Positions 48,111 to 59,244 of a DNA stretch of 64,000 nt are shown one piece after another. Within the stretch, counting starts at the first letter, position 1, and every line of letters begins with the position of its first letter. Both the position numbers and the translations under genes were made by a program. Below the pieces are notes generated by a model. It had not been told where the DNA came from, ran no database searches, and saw nothing but the letters and a program-made list of their open reading frames with translations. The DNA comes from Apoda limacodes (Eukaryota; Arthropoda; Insecta; Lepidoptera; Limacodidae): the NCBI GenBank assembly GCA_946406115.1, contig OX291542.1, positions 21,525,321-21,589,320 on the forward strand, read 5' to 3'.

Positions 48111-48424
48111 AAAGTTACTTCTCTATCAATACAACTTTCCGCTTAGAGGTTGCTTTTCAAAGGGTACTGTCTGTCTGTCGGTCTGTCACAGGGTCTTATA
48201 TTTTGCTCGGTGTTAAATCAACTGATTTTTTTTTATATTTATTTGTACCATTATAAATTTTTGTTAGTCAGCCTCTAAAGCAAATAAAGATAAACAAAAC
48301 TAAAAGTCTCGGGCTCATGGCATTTTTTCAGAAATCCGTTGTGCTTCTTGTTAAGCCGTCTTCAACGTTGTAATATATGCCAACAAGTCAGAGGCTTTAT
48401 GAGCAGCTTAACAACTCTAACAGT

Positions 48425-48487
48425 TTAATGGCTACTAGCTCGACGACGTCCACCACTGGGTCAGCGTGGTGGACCACGGCCTAAAAA
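48425..48487 (+). repeat. Fragment with CCACTGGGTCAGCGTGGTGG
   Basis: Matches the order of the tail of the 5S-like short repeat at 20985-21030 (ACTGGACCAGCGCAGTTGAC). Mirror copy at 54615-54677. Confidence 0.45.
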
Positions 48488-48489
48488 AC

Positions 48490-50540
48490 TGAAACAAAAC
48501 TTTATACACTGTGCAATCAACCTAAATGTATCTTTAGACAACGCGAAGAAAGAAGTGACAAGATATTTGACTAGAAATACTTTTATGCACATAAAAACAA
48601 ATGTCTTCGCGTCGTTTATTATTTCGACGTCAACTCTTGTTTTGATTACACTTCACGACTACGTTTCACATTCATTTATTTCGCTGCCATCAGTTTTGTT
48701 ATATTCCATTACATGAACATGACATGTTACCTGCTCACATATTCAAGATATGAAAAGAAAGTTCTCAGAAATTATTTTATTTTGTATTTATTAGGGCATG
48801 AGTTGACGAACCTTGAAAAAGTATATAGGTATATTGTTATCACAAGTAACAAATCATAAGAAATAATGTACAGAGTAAGCTACTTGTTTCTAATATGATT
48901 ATATATTTTTAGGGTTTCGTACCTCAAGAGGAATAATTGAACCTTTATAGGATCACTTCCCAAACAACCATTACGAGTAGCGGTTACAAAACAAGTCGAC
49001 ACATATTGTGACGAAAAATATTTTTTTTGTAACTTTGTTCCGCCGCAAGTCGGCGCCGTGTCGACCTGTGTTCCGTCACTGTGTCGAAAAGTGGGGAAGA
49101 ATCGTAAAAGTTACCTACAATTGCATTGCGCCGTCTTCGTGTCAACAAATCGCAACCTGCTTGTGTGCACTGCGACTCCATTTAATCATTTCGTTCATTC
49201 TTTTCATTCACTCGAATAGTTGTTATAACCTTTTTGCTTTTGTTTAGAGCGTTTTTAAATCATCGCGCGCCATTACAAAAATAATAATTATGTATGTAAG
49301 TTATATTTTATCGAATCCCATACTTGATTGACCCAAATCAATCTGCGAAGCAAAAGTCATCGTGTGATTTGAAGTCACTTAAATAAACTCGCTAATGCGC
49401 CTTAACGATTTCATAAAATAATTACAATGTTGTTCTTATGGTTTTATTTTTTCAGAAAAATTGCATTTTTGTGACTGCAGAAGATAGAATGCATAATAGT
49501 GTGCATAAATATAACCAAATCTTATTTCTAAAGGCCAATATATTAAGTAATATTGTTATAATTAATTCATTTGTACTGGAAAAATAACCATCCATTAGCA
49601 AATAAATACAACACAGTGTTAAAACGCTGTCTGTGTCTGCAAGTGTGTGTCGAGATTTGTTACAAAGTTACAGGATTAAACAAAAAGGATTCTTACTATT
49701 TTATGTTTTCAGTGATTCTCAACTATGTTTAAATCATGCCTGGAGATTGACGCTCACAAAACAGGGGTCTTCGGATGAAGTAACTGCAGTGCCCGCTGAA
49801 CGGGTGGATGACTCAGTTCTATATTGGTTAAGATTAAAAAAAGGAAATATAATTATGGAAAGAAAATTAATAGAGCGCGCCGGATAAAACTTGGCGAAAT
49901 CTAAAATATAGATTAAAATTTTGTTATGCCTTTTGCGTTGCAATGACTTTTTTAATTTTTTTCGGTCCAATACAACACTTCAGTTTCGTAACACGTGGTA
50001 ACATTTACGACATTTGTATACTAGAGGAATGAGCAGTAACTAAGTTTCGGCGATGTTTCGATGTTTTAATAAAAAGTGATCACAATGTGTCAGCAATGAA
50101 TCGAGAAACATTGGTAACATTAATTGTAGACACAGTGAGTACACAGAGCTTCCGTCACAATTTTAGGCATTAAGGTGTCGGCACCGTTACAACACGCAGT
50201 AACCCAAATTTACAAAGTTTTAAGTTTAGTAACTGCTATAACATATTACTAATTTGCGGCTTTTTCAAAATTTTGTATGATTTTATATATAAAAATATAC
50301 ATATGAAAATGGTTGTATAGGTTTGTTGTCCGTCTGTCTGTCTGTCTGTCAAGACCATTTTTCTCAGGATCGCGTGAAGGTATTAAGTTGAAATTAATAT
50401 CAAATACTAAAGTCTACGGTCACTTAAAATTGTCCAGTCAAAGCCAAGCTTCTAAGTCCACGCAATAAAATAATACAGCCGAAATACGGCCGTTTTTGTC
50501 GCATATTTTGGCATTTACAAATAAATCAAAACCTATGGGG
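48490..50540. other. Rest of the left arm, no gene recognised
   Basis: G+C-richer patches at 49030-49200 and 49730-49880 hold frames of 65-84 codons without recognisable domains. A GTCTGTCTGTCTGTC run lies at 50331-50350, inside the repeat shared with 52562-52790. The mirror is 52562-54612. Confidence 0.5.
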
Positions 50541-50842
50541 AAAAGTGTTCCACCGGTTTTTCAGTACGGTTTACTCGTTGCTCGTATTTTAATGTTGCAA
50601 GTAAGACATACTTAATGAAACGAGTTGCTGAAAAGACTACTAATGAAACAATAATTTTGATTTCTTAATTTATCATTTAGTAGAAACAGTCCTTCAATTT
50701 TTTTTTTATTTATCTCGCATAAAATATTAATAGTTTATTATCAAGTATCTTGCGACCATCATATATGATTCGGAGTCAAAGGCCTTTAGATAAATTATTG
50801 TATCATCGTCCTCAACTAAATAACAAGTCGGAGGATGAATGG

Positions 50843-50894
50843 CGCCTGTCACTTCCAGCAGCTTCCTTCCGCAAGCTACTGGAAGTGACAGGCG
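50843..50894. repeat. Strong hairpin in the palindrome spacer
   Basis: A 16-bp stem CGCCTGTCACTTCCAG / CTGGAAGTGACAGGCG, then one mismatch, five more pairs (AGCTT/AAGCT) and an 8-base loop. The arms match perfectly in the outer 16 bp. It may be an element end or a compact foldback; no family is recognised. Confidence 0.75.
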
Positions 50895-51526
50895 GAATTA
50901 ATCATATTATTTCGGTTATGATATTCTGAAATAAATTATTTGTATAAAAAAAGCATTACTATTTGAAAAATGATAAAGGATATTTTAGGAGTATTGATTT
51001 GCAACAAACCTTGCAACACGCATTTGCTCAGGCAAATGTCATAAATATTTTTTTTTTGGATATAACACATTGCACATGACATTGACATCTGATCCCAATG
51101 AACGTCATTTAACAGATACAAATAATTATATTTACTAATTAAGCATATGTACGATCTAGTTTTTAATTTTCCTTTGCTTAACATTTATTACCTATCCTAC
51201 TTAGAAGTAAAAGTGTAAGATTTTCGCAATTTATGTACAATTTTTTTTGTGCTTTTCGTATCTTAAGTCCACGTCTTTCATAGTGTTTCTGTTAATGTCC
51301 TGGCTGCCAGTAATTAAGGTAGCACTAAGTAATTTATTCCTTAAACAGAGTGATAGTAATGTTATTTGTGTATACTTTGTTGATTGTCCTTAAATAAATA
51401 AATAAAAATAAAAATAAATATGTATAGGTGATGTCTGCTAAAAAGTAAACAAGACAATTAAAATTTTGTAAAGTCATCATTTATATTTTTAGCAATCTAG
51501 TCTAGCTACGTCATATTATCATATAA

Positions 51527-51737
51527 TCCGTACTAATATTATAAATGCGAAAGTAACTCTGTCTCTCTGTCTGTTACCTCTTCAGGCTAAACAGCTGTAC
51601 CGATTTAGATAAAATTTCTGCATGGAGATAGTTTTAGTCCCGAGAAAGGACATTGGCTAGTTGAAAACGTCAAGCCGTTGAAATCCTACATCGATAACCG
51701 AATTAAAAGGCGGGTGAAACCACGAGCAAAAGCTAGT
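51527..51737 (+). mobile_element. Short non-autonomous element (ATTATAAATGCGAAAGT family)
   Basis: CCGTACTAATATTATAAATG, GCGAAAGTAACTCTGTCTC, TACCTCTTCAGGCTAAAC, CCGAGAAAGGACATTGGCTA and GAGCAAAAGCTAGTAT in order. Confidence 0.7.
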
Positions 51738-51789
51738 ATATTTTACATTGTTAGCACCCAGATACAAGACGAACTCGAATTTCAATCAC

Positions 51790-51866
51790 ATAAATGATTA
51801 TCCTGTGCGGGAATTAAACCTGCGCCTCTCAGATTAGCGCGGACAATTCTACCAACAGAGCCACGG
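51790..51866 (-). mobile_element. tRNA-headed SINE fragment, minus strand
   Basis: On the minus strand box A-like TGGCTCTGTTGG (51852-51863) is followed by box B-like GGTTTAATTCC (51810-51820) and CGCACAGGATAATC. It shares the same box A as the element at 28688, so they are probably one family. It is not a real tRNA. Confidence 0.6.
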
Positions 51867-52092
51867 GACAACCATGTTATGTTAACGGAATATCTTTAAC
51901 TTTCATTCATAGAACAAAGTTATGTCCACCTGGAACTCTAAAATTTTAGAAAAAATATTTATATAACATACAGACAAACGGACAAAAATTCTAAAACCTA
52001 TATTTTTGGCTTCGTTATCGATTGTAGATCACACCCCAAGTATTCTTTAAAAAAAATATTCAATGTACAGTTTTGACTTTCCTACCATTTTA

Positions 52093-52306
52093 TTATATGT
52101 ATAGATTACGAAAGTTACTCTGTCTGTCTGTCTGTTACCTCTTAAAGCTTAAACCGCTGTAGTCAAGTCCCGGAAAATTATAGAGGCTACATGAAATTTT
52201 TAGGTGTGAGTCGGTTTTTTTCCTATTTGAGAATAAAGAAGTTGTCGTTGAAATCCTACACCGATAACCAAATTCAGAGCGTGTGGAACCGCGGGCAAAA
52301 GCTAGT
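52093..52306 (+). mobile_element. Short non-autonomous element (GAAAGTTACTCTGTCTG type)
   Basis: TATGTATAGATTACGAAAGT, TACTCTGTCTGTCTGTCTG, TTACCTCTTAAAGCTTAAAC, CCGATAACCAAATTCAGAGC and GCGGGCAAAAGCTAGTAT. Same subgroup as 51527-51737. Confidence 0.65.
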
Positions 52307-52362
52307 ATTCATAATGTTATTAGTAAAGATCAATTGTGCAAAATATGATAATAAGTAATAAA

Positions 52363-52790
52363 AAAACCTGTCAAGTGCGAGTCGGACTCACGCCCCAAGG
52401 GTTCCGTAATCGGTAAACTGTGTTGAGGGACAAACTTAATTTTGCCGTTATCCCAATACATCGACATAGGCCGCGGTTAATGTCGGATTTTTCCCTATAT
52501 TTGTGATGTAAGACCTTGCTTCGTGTGAAATTTGAAAATGATTCTAGGACTACGAGCAATACCCCATAGGTTTTGATTTATTTGTAAATGCCAAAATATG
52601 CGACAAAAACGGCCGTATTTCGGCTGTATTATTTTATTGCGTGGACTTAGAAGCTTGGCTTTGACTGGACAATTTTAAGTGACCGTAGACTTTAGTATTT
52701 GATATTAATTTCAACTTAATACCTTCACGCGATCCTGAGAAAAATGGTCTTGACAGACAGACAGACAGACGGACAACAAACCTATACAAC
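52363..52790 (+). mobile_element. Interspersed repeat crossing the inner edge of the right arm
   Basis: AACCTGTCAAGTGCGAGTCG, AAGGGTTCCGTAATCGG, GATTCTAGGACTACGAGCAA, CCCCATAGGTTTTGATTTAT and CTTGACAGACAGACAGACAG occur in the order I recall for one common lepidopteran repeat. It runs unbroken through 52561/52562, where the inverted duplication begins. Confidence 0.6.
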
Positions 52791-54991
52791 CATTTTCATA
52801 TGTATATTTTTATATATAAAATCATACAAAATTTTGAAAAAGCCGCAAATTAGTAATATGTTATAGCAGTTACTAAACTTAAAACTTTGTAAATTTGGGT
52901 TACTGCGTGTTGTAACGGTGCCGACACCTTAATGCCTAAAATTGTGACGGAAGCTCTGTGTACTCACTGTGTCTACAATTAATGTTACCAATGTTTCTCG
53001 ATTCATTGCTGACACATTGTGATCACTTTTTATTAAAACATCGAAACATCGCCGAAACTTAGTTACTGCTCATTCCTCTAGTATACAAATGTCGTAAATG
53101 TTACCACGTGTTACGAAACTGAAGTGTTGTATTGGACCGAAAAAAATTAAAAAAGTCATTGCAACGCAAAAGGCATAACAAAATTTTAATCTATATTTTA
53201 GATTTCGCCAAGTTTTATCCGGCGCGCTCTATTAATTTTCTTTCCATAATTATATTTCCTTTTTTTAATCTTAACCAATATAGAACTGAGTCATCCACCC
53301 GTTCAGCGGGCACTGCAGTTACTTCATCCGAAGACCCCTGTTTTGTGAGCGTCAATCTCCAGGCATGATTTAAACATAGTTGAGAATCACTGAAAACATA
53401 AAATAGTAAGAATCCTTTTTGTTTAATCCTGTAACTTTGTAACAAATCTCGACACACACTTGCAGACACAGACAGCGTTTTAACACTGTGTTGTATTTAT
53501 TTGCTAATGGATGGTTATTTTTCCAGTACAAATGAATTAATTATAACAATATTACTTAATATATTGGCCTTTAGAAATAAGATTTGGTTATATTTATGCA
53601 CACTATTATGCATTCTATCTTCTGCAGTCACAAAAATGCAATTTTTCTGAAAAAATAAAACCATAAGAACAACATTGTAATTATTTTATGAAATCGTTAA
53701 GGCGCATTAGCGAGTTTATTTAAGTGACTTCAAATCACACGATGACTTTTGCTTCGCAGATTGATTTGGGTCAATCAAGTATGGGATTCGATAAAATATA
53801 ACTTACATACATAATTATTATTTTTGTAATGGCGCGCGATGATTTAAAAACGCTCTAAACAAAAGCAAAAAGGTTATAACAACTATTCGAGTGAATGAAA
53901 AGAATGAACGAAATGATTAAATGGAGTCGCAGTGCACACAAGCAGGTTGCGATTTGTTGACACGAAGACGGCGCAATGCAATTGTAGGTAACTTTTACGA
54001 TTCTTCCCCACTTTTCGACACAGTGACGGAACACAGGTCGACACGGCGCCGACTTGCGGCGGAACAAAGTTACAAAAAAAATATTTTTCGTCACAATATG
54101 TGTCGACTTGTTTTGTAACCGCTACTCGTAATGGTTGTTTGGGAAGTGATCCTATAAAGGTTCAATTATTCCTCTTGAGGTACGAAACCCTAAAAATATA
54201 TAATCATATTAGAAACAAGTAGCTTACTCTGTACATTATTTCTTATGATTTGTTACTTGTGATAACAATATACCTATATACTTTTTCAAGGTTCGTCAAC
54301 TCATGCCCTAATAAATACAAAATAAAATAATTTCTGAGAACTTTCTTTTCATATCTTGAATATGTGAGCAGGTAACATGTCATGTTCATGTAATGGAATA
54401 TAACAAAACTGATGGCAGCGAAATAAATGAATGTGAAACGTAGTCGTGAAGTGTAATCAAAACAAGAGTTGACGTCGAAATAATAAACGACGCGAAGACA
54501 TTTGTTTTTATGTGCATAAAAGTATTTCTAGTCAAATATCTTGTCACTTCTTTCTTCGCGTTGTCTAAAGATACATTTAGGTTGATTGCACAGTGTATAA
54601 AGTTTTGTTTCAGTTTTTTAGGCCGTGGTCCACCACGCTGACCCAGTGGTGGACGTCGTCGAGCTAGTAGCCATTAAACTGTTAGAGTTGTTAAGCTGCT
54701 CATAAAGCCTCTGACTTGTTGGCATATATTACAACGTTGAAGACGGCTTAACAAGAAGCACAACGGATTTCTGAAAAAATGCCATGAGCCCGAGACTTTT
54801 AGTTTTGTTTATCTTTATTTGCTTTAGAGGCTGACTAACAAAAATTTATAATGGTACAAATAAATATAAAAAAAAATCAGTTGATTTAACACCGAGCAAA
54901 ATATAAGACCCTGTGACAGACCGACAGACAGACAGTACCCTTTGAAAAGCAACCTCTAAGCGGAAAGTTGTATTGATAGAGAAGTAACTTT

Positions 54992-55237
54992 GAAATTGAT
55001 TTTTTTTATACCTTCACGGTGGCAAACAAGCCTATGGCCTGCCTGATGCTAAGCTGTCACCGAGGCCTATGGATGTTGCAACAACAGGGGGATTGTCAAC
55101 TTTAAATATTTTCTTATCAGTTTTTTCTTGATATATGATCCCATACTGTATATAGTCTCTAGAGAAAACCTCGAGAGTCTCAGCTCATTCCACATCTCTT
55201 TCGCGGAAAAATTAGCGCAGAGAAGTTTTTCCTAAGC
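54992..55237 (-). pseudogene. LINE 3'-end relic (LINE-A family), right arm
   Basis: Mirror copy of 47865-48110. Confidence 0.7.
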
Positions 55238-55791
55238 GTGGACTACCTTATACTGTCATGGAATGCCCTATCCACTTCTATTGTATAAAACAATCTGTGC
55301 TCGAGTAAAAAGTTGTTTTCGCTTTAACCAAAAACGTTCATTTGATAAACGACTCTCATTTTCATAAAGAAATAACTTGTTTGAATTATTTCATTTCTTA
55401 TAAAGAATAACTTTTTATATAAATCACACTCGCTGTTAGTGATTGGACTTGAGTTTTAAATATTATGTCTCCCACGCTTGCTGCAATCTCTGGATATTGA
55501 ATAAAACTCCTTCTCTATCTTCGTTTTAATTAACATTGTATAGGTTTTAGTCTTTTAGTAGGCCGAACTTATAATTTTTAAAATCTAAATAAAAAGTTTA
55601 CTTTAGCAAAATAGGCTTTTTAAGAGCTTTTTATAATTGTTAAATACTATTCGTATTTACTATTGGTTAAAAATTTTGTTTCTTACTGAGAAGAGTCGGC
55701 AAAAAACCGTGCAGTTTCTCTTTTCTTTTTAAATACATGTTGCAAACATATGATAGAGTTAGAATTCGAAAACAAAAGTTAATCTAAAAAT

Positions 55792-56011
55792 CGGCCAAGT
55801 GCGAGTCGGACTTGCGCACCGTACCATTATTTACGTAATTTACGAACAAAAACAAAAAGTGTGCCGCTAACTAAGCTAAGCCCGACGTTGCTTAACTTTG
55901 AATAGCGTTTCTAACAATCAAATTTTTTACTGTTTCTCTTATTAATCTGTAGATGACGCTGATACCGTAATTTAAGCTGGTAATGGCTCGGGCCCGTTTC
56001 ACACTTGGCCG
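55792..56011 (+). mobile_element. CGGCCAAGTG-family MITE (right-arm copy)
   Basis: Right-arm copy of 47091-47310, in the same orientation as the diverged member at 35160-35498. Confidence 0.75.
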
Positions 56012-56188
56012 GTTTTTATTATTTGTTTTTATACTTAGCTCACACTATTATTCACTGAAAGTTTGGAGTTTGTGTGTATTACTGTTTTTACGATAGACCA
56101 AAAACAACGAAATCGTGTATCTTGTACCCAACCCCTCTAAATATTTTACTTATGTAAATTTTATTATTTGTTAGATAATCCCCTATTA

Positions 56189-56487
56189 TCACACTAATAT
56201 TTTAAAGGCGAAAGTTTGTGATTGTAAACATACTGTGTATGTTTGTTTCTTCTTCACGCTCAAACGGCTTGACCAATTTTGATGGAAATCGGATGACAAA
56301 TTGGTATGGAGGTAGCTGACACCCTGGATTAACACATAGGCTACTTTTTATCCCGAAAATTTCCCACGGTAATAACTACAACCGAGCTTAAACGAAATAC
56401 AGCTATAGCAAACTTCATAAGTATAATTAAGGAGTTTCACGCCGATAACTAAATTTAGGGTGGGCGGAGCCGCTGGCAAAATCTAGT
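56189..56487 (+). mobile_element. Short non-autonomous element (right-arm copy)
   Basis: TCACACTAATATTTTAAAGG, CGAAAGTTTGTGATTG, CTTCTTCACGCTCAAACGGC, CTACTTTTTATCCCGAAAAT, GCCGATAACTAAATTTAGGG and GGCGGAGCCGCTGGCAAAAT, closing CTAGT. It is the best-preserved member of the family in the window and lies directly upstream of the truncated LINE-B. Confidence 0.75.
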
Positions 56488-56512
56488 AACACATAATTTG
56501 TGAAATTTCAGG

Positions 56513-56749
56513 CATGCCGAACGGTTCGGATACGTGATTATAGGTCCAGATATACCATCACATATCCCGTTCCAGACAGGCCAGCAACCAGACGTCATCG
56601 ACCTACTGGCACACCATGGTCTTCGATGCCAACCTAGACTGGAGGTGTTGCCTGAGGACATGGGATCATACCACTTGCCCGTGCTCTCCACACTGACTGG
56701 CCGCCCAACAACTGGAAGCACGCCCATTTCTCGTGTCCGAACGGACTAG
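56513..56749 (+). pseudogene. LINE-B endonuclease remnant ending in an in-frame TAG
   Basis: The frame reads HAERFGYVIIGPDIPSHIPF, then PDVIDLLAHHGL and SYHLPVLSTL. This is the C-terminal part of a Jockey-group endonuclease, where a D/H pair normally sits just before the LPV. Here the usual aspartate position is Y, so the site is damaged. The frame ends at TAG (56747-56749) and is in phase with the reverse transcriptase frame starting at 56768. A single nonsense change therefore separates the two. The 5' part of the endonuclease is missing: element sequence begins near 56513, right after a short non-autonomous element ending at 56487. Confidence 0.8.
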
Positions 56750-56767
56750 GAGAAATTCGCAGAACAC

Positions 56768-58738
56768 ATGCAAGCCCACACCCCGTCTCGACCCGTACTT
56801 ACTGCAGCGGACGTAGACGAACTTGCCGAAGACCTGACCACAGCTATGCAGAACGCCTTGACAGCCTCCTCCACTACCACGTCGCACACGGGGATACTTC
56901 CCCCTCTCCCAAAGCACGTCACGGACCGCATTTCGGAGAAAAGGCGCCTGTGTAGATTGTGGCAGACAACACGATGTCCGACTCTCCGCCGCCGAATTAA
57001 CAAGCTGGCTGAAGAGATAAGGAAGGAACTGGATGCCATTACCAAGAGTTCGTGGGACCAAGCGATAGAGACCGCGGGCGACGACTGGAACGCGCTACAT
57101 CGACTGTACCGATGTGTAACGCGCGCCCCCGCGCCCATTCGACCACTCTTACCCGACGACGGGACACTGCGCTACCGTGCAGCAGATTGTGCGGAGATAC
57201 TAGCGGTATATCTGGAACGCCAGTTCAAGCCAAACCACGCGTCAGATCTGGACCATGTCGCAGCAGTCGAGCAACACCTTAGAGACTACTTTGCCTCGCC
57301 GATAGCTCCAGAAGAGGTCCCTGTCGTCTTCTCTCCGGGACAAGTTAGACGTGGCTTCCTCAAGACCAAACCCCGCAAAGCTCCAGGTGCCGATCGTATT
57401 ACGAACACAGCGTTGCGTCACCTTCCGCCGAAATCTGTGGCAGCGATGACGCGCCTGTTCAACGGCATAATGCGCACTGGACACTTTCCGCAGACATGGA
57501 AATTAGGCCACGTCATAATGATTCCAAAGGCTGGCAAGAACACCCAAAAACCTGAGGGCTACCGGCCGATAACTTGGCTGTCTCACATCTCTAAGGTGTT
57601 CGAAAAGCTCCTGCTGAAACACCTGGATGCGCACTTCACCCCGCGCCCAGAACAGTTTGGCTTTAGAGCGGAACACTCCACCACCCTTCAGCTGTCGAGA
57701 CTACTTCACCACGTCGCAGTGGCTTCGAACAAGAAGGAATGCACTATGGCAGTACTCCTCGACATGGAGAAGGCGTTCGATCGAGTTTGGCACCAAGGTC
57801 TGCTGTTCAAGCTCTCGTCGTTCAGGATCCAGCGCAGGATAACTATGGTTATCCAGTCCTTCCTACAAGAACGCAGCTTCAGCGTCATAATCGAAGACAT
57901 AGTATCTTCTGTGGGCCCCATTGAAGCCGGAGTACCTCAAGGGAGTGTGCTATCTCCGATGTTTTACTCATGTTACACCGACGACATTCCGAAGAAGGGG
58001 GGAGCTATGCTGGCACTATACGCTGATGACGTGGCGTACTTGACCTCCTCCATCAGACCAGATCACGCCGCTATCAAGATGCAGCGGACCCTCGACGCCT
58101 TGCCAGACTGGCTCTCCAAATGGAGGTTGTCGGTTAACGTGAGCAAAACACAAGCCATCCATCTGCACCGCACACAGAAGATTTACTTCTCAGGGCAACG
58201 AATAAAATGGTGCCCCAACGCGAAATACCTCGGCGTCACCATTGACCGTCGCCTGACAATGAAGGCGCATGTGACCAGCATCGTCAACCAGACTAGATCC
58301 ACACAGGCTTTGCTCGCTCCAGTGCTCAGGGCAAAACTGCCTTTACGGACGAAGCTCGGGGTCTACAAAACCTACATCAGACCACGCCTCACGTACGCAG
58401 CGCCGGCATGGTTCGCACTACTAAGTGAAACCCAGCGCAAGCGACTACGCACAGTACAGAACAGGGCTCTTCGCACCATAGTCGGCGCATCCCGCTACGT
58501 GAGGAACGCTACGATTGTGAGAGACCTGCAGATCGACCCACTGGACGACTTTGTCGGCCGCCTCGCGGCCAACATGTTCGCGCGCGCTGACGAGTCCCAA
58601 TTGTCGCACATAAAAGACTTGGCGCCGCAGCACGCGTGGCCACCGGACAGCAAAGCCTACCCACGGGACCTAGACCTTGTGGCGAGCGATGCTGGTAGCA
58701 GTGCTCTTCGCGGTAGAGCCGCCCCAGGCGGCTCCTAG
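56768..58738 (+). pseudogene. LINE-B reverse transcriptase, right copy, complete to its C-terminus
   Basis: A 656-codon frame of a Jockey-clade non-LTR reverse transcriptase. It has an N-terminal linker (1-190), KAPGADRITNTALRHLPPKS, FPQTWKLGHVIMIPKAGKN, YRPITWLSHISKVFEKLLLK, QFGFRAEHSTTLQLSRLL, motif A with D332 (LLDMEKAFDRVWH), GVPQGSVLSPMFYSCYTDDI, YADD at 418-421, and the thumb WRLSVNVSKTQAIH and KYLGVTIDRRLTMKAHV. The C-terminal region has YIRPRLTYAAPAWFAL, VQNRALRTIVGASRYVRNAT and DFVGRLAANMFARA. Catalytic aspartates are intact. The first AUG at 56768 follows the TAG that ends the endonuclease remnant, so this is probably an internal start in a broken ORF2. With no endonuclease and no 5' end it is not autonomous. 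Confidence 0.92.
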
Positions 58739-58960
58739 CTGAAGACCCATGGAAGCCGACGGTCAGAGAACTACCCAAAGACCTGCCCGTAGTCACGGGC
58801 AGCGTACAGCAACCATTTAGAGGAGGCCACGCCTCGAGCAAATTTCCCCACGCGCACATTGTGTGTGTGTGAGAAGACACGAACGGACAGGCAGACAGAC
58901 AACGTAGGCTTAGTAATAGGGCTTCGTTGGCACCATTAAGGTAAGGAACCCTGAAAAGCA
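58739..58960 (+). mobile_element. LINE-B 3' untranslated region
   Basis: G+C-rich sequence after the LINE-B stop, with a short GT run (58858-58870) and ending around GGTAAGGAACCCTGAAAA. Composition falls to A+T-rich at about 58960. No long poly(A) tail is visible, so the exact end is uncertain. Confidence 0.5.
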
Positions 58961-59215
58961 TCCATTATTTTTGTTGTTTAATCTTGCCATATTTTTTTAA
59001 TTTCATTAAAATAGACATAGATAACAATAAAATTATTTAAATAAAATACAGTCAAATACTTTAATATATTTACAATTATAAACTAAATAATATAAATATG
59101 AATTAATTAAAATAAAAATAAAAAAATTAAAGATATACCTAATAATAAATTTAAATACATACAATAGAAATCGCTTGGAAATTCGTATCTTGAGGTATAG
59201 TTCCCAAGACGCTGG
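58961..59215. other. A+T-rich stretch
   Basis: Very A+T-rich with AATAAAAATAAA-like runs. Nothing is recognised. Confidence 0.4.
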
Positions 59216-59244
59216 TGGCGTTACCTCGCTTAATGGTAATGCTT

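Larger units (their letters stand above)
44858..50540. repeat. Left arm of a 5683-bp inverted duplication
   Basis: Every position p here pairs with position 103102-p in 52562-58244 on the other strand, with no net insertion or deletion across the arm. I found two mismatches (45967/57135 and 47762/55340) in the stretches compared by eye. The outer junction is fused to truncated LINE-A. The inner junction abuts a repeat fragment starting AAAAGTGTTCC. Because the right arm continues naturally at both ends, this left arm is most likely the derived copy. Confidence 0.97.
50541..52561. other. Spacer between the palindrome arms
   Basis: 2021 bp of single-copy-looking DNA packed with short elements: a repeat fragment (50546-50650), a hairpin (50843-50894), a TAAATAAA-type tail (51392-51420), two ATTATAAATGCG-type elements, a minus-strand tRNA-headed SINE piece and the start of the GTGCGAGTCGG repeat. 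No gene is recognised. Confidence 0.8.
52562..58244. repeat. Right arm of the 5683-bp inverted duplication (likely source)
   Basis: Reverse complement of 44858-50540. At its inner edge (52562) a GTGCGAGTCGG-type repeat that begins at 52363 continues without a break. At its outer edge (58244) the LINE-B frame continues without a break. Both suggest this arm is in its original setting. Confidence 0.97.

Noticed and set aside
49633..49887. 84-codon frame in the left arm (mirror 53215-53469)
   Set aside because: No recognised domain. Its perfect conservation between arms only reflects the recent inverted duplication.
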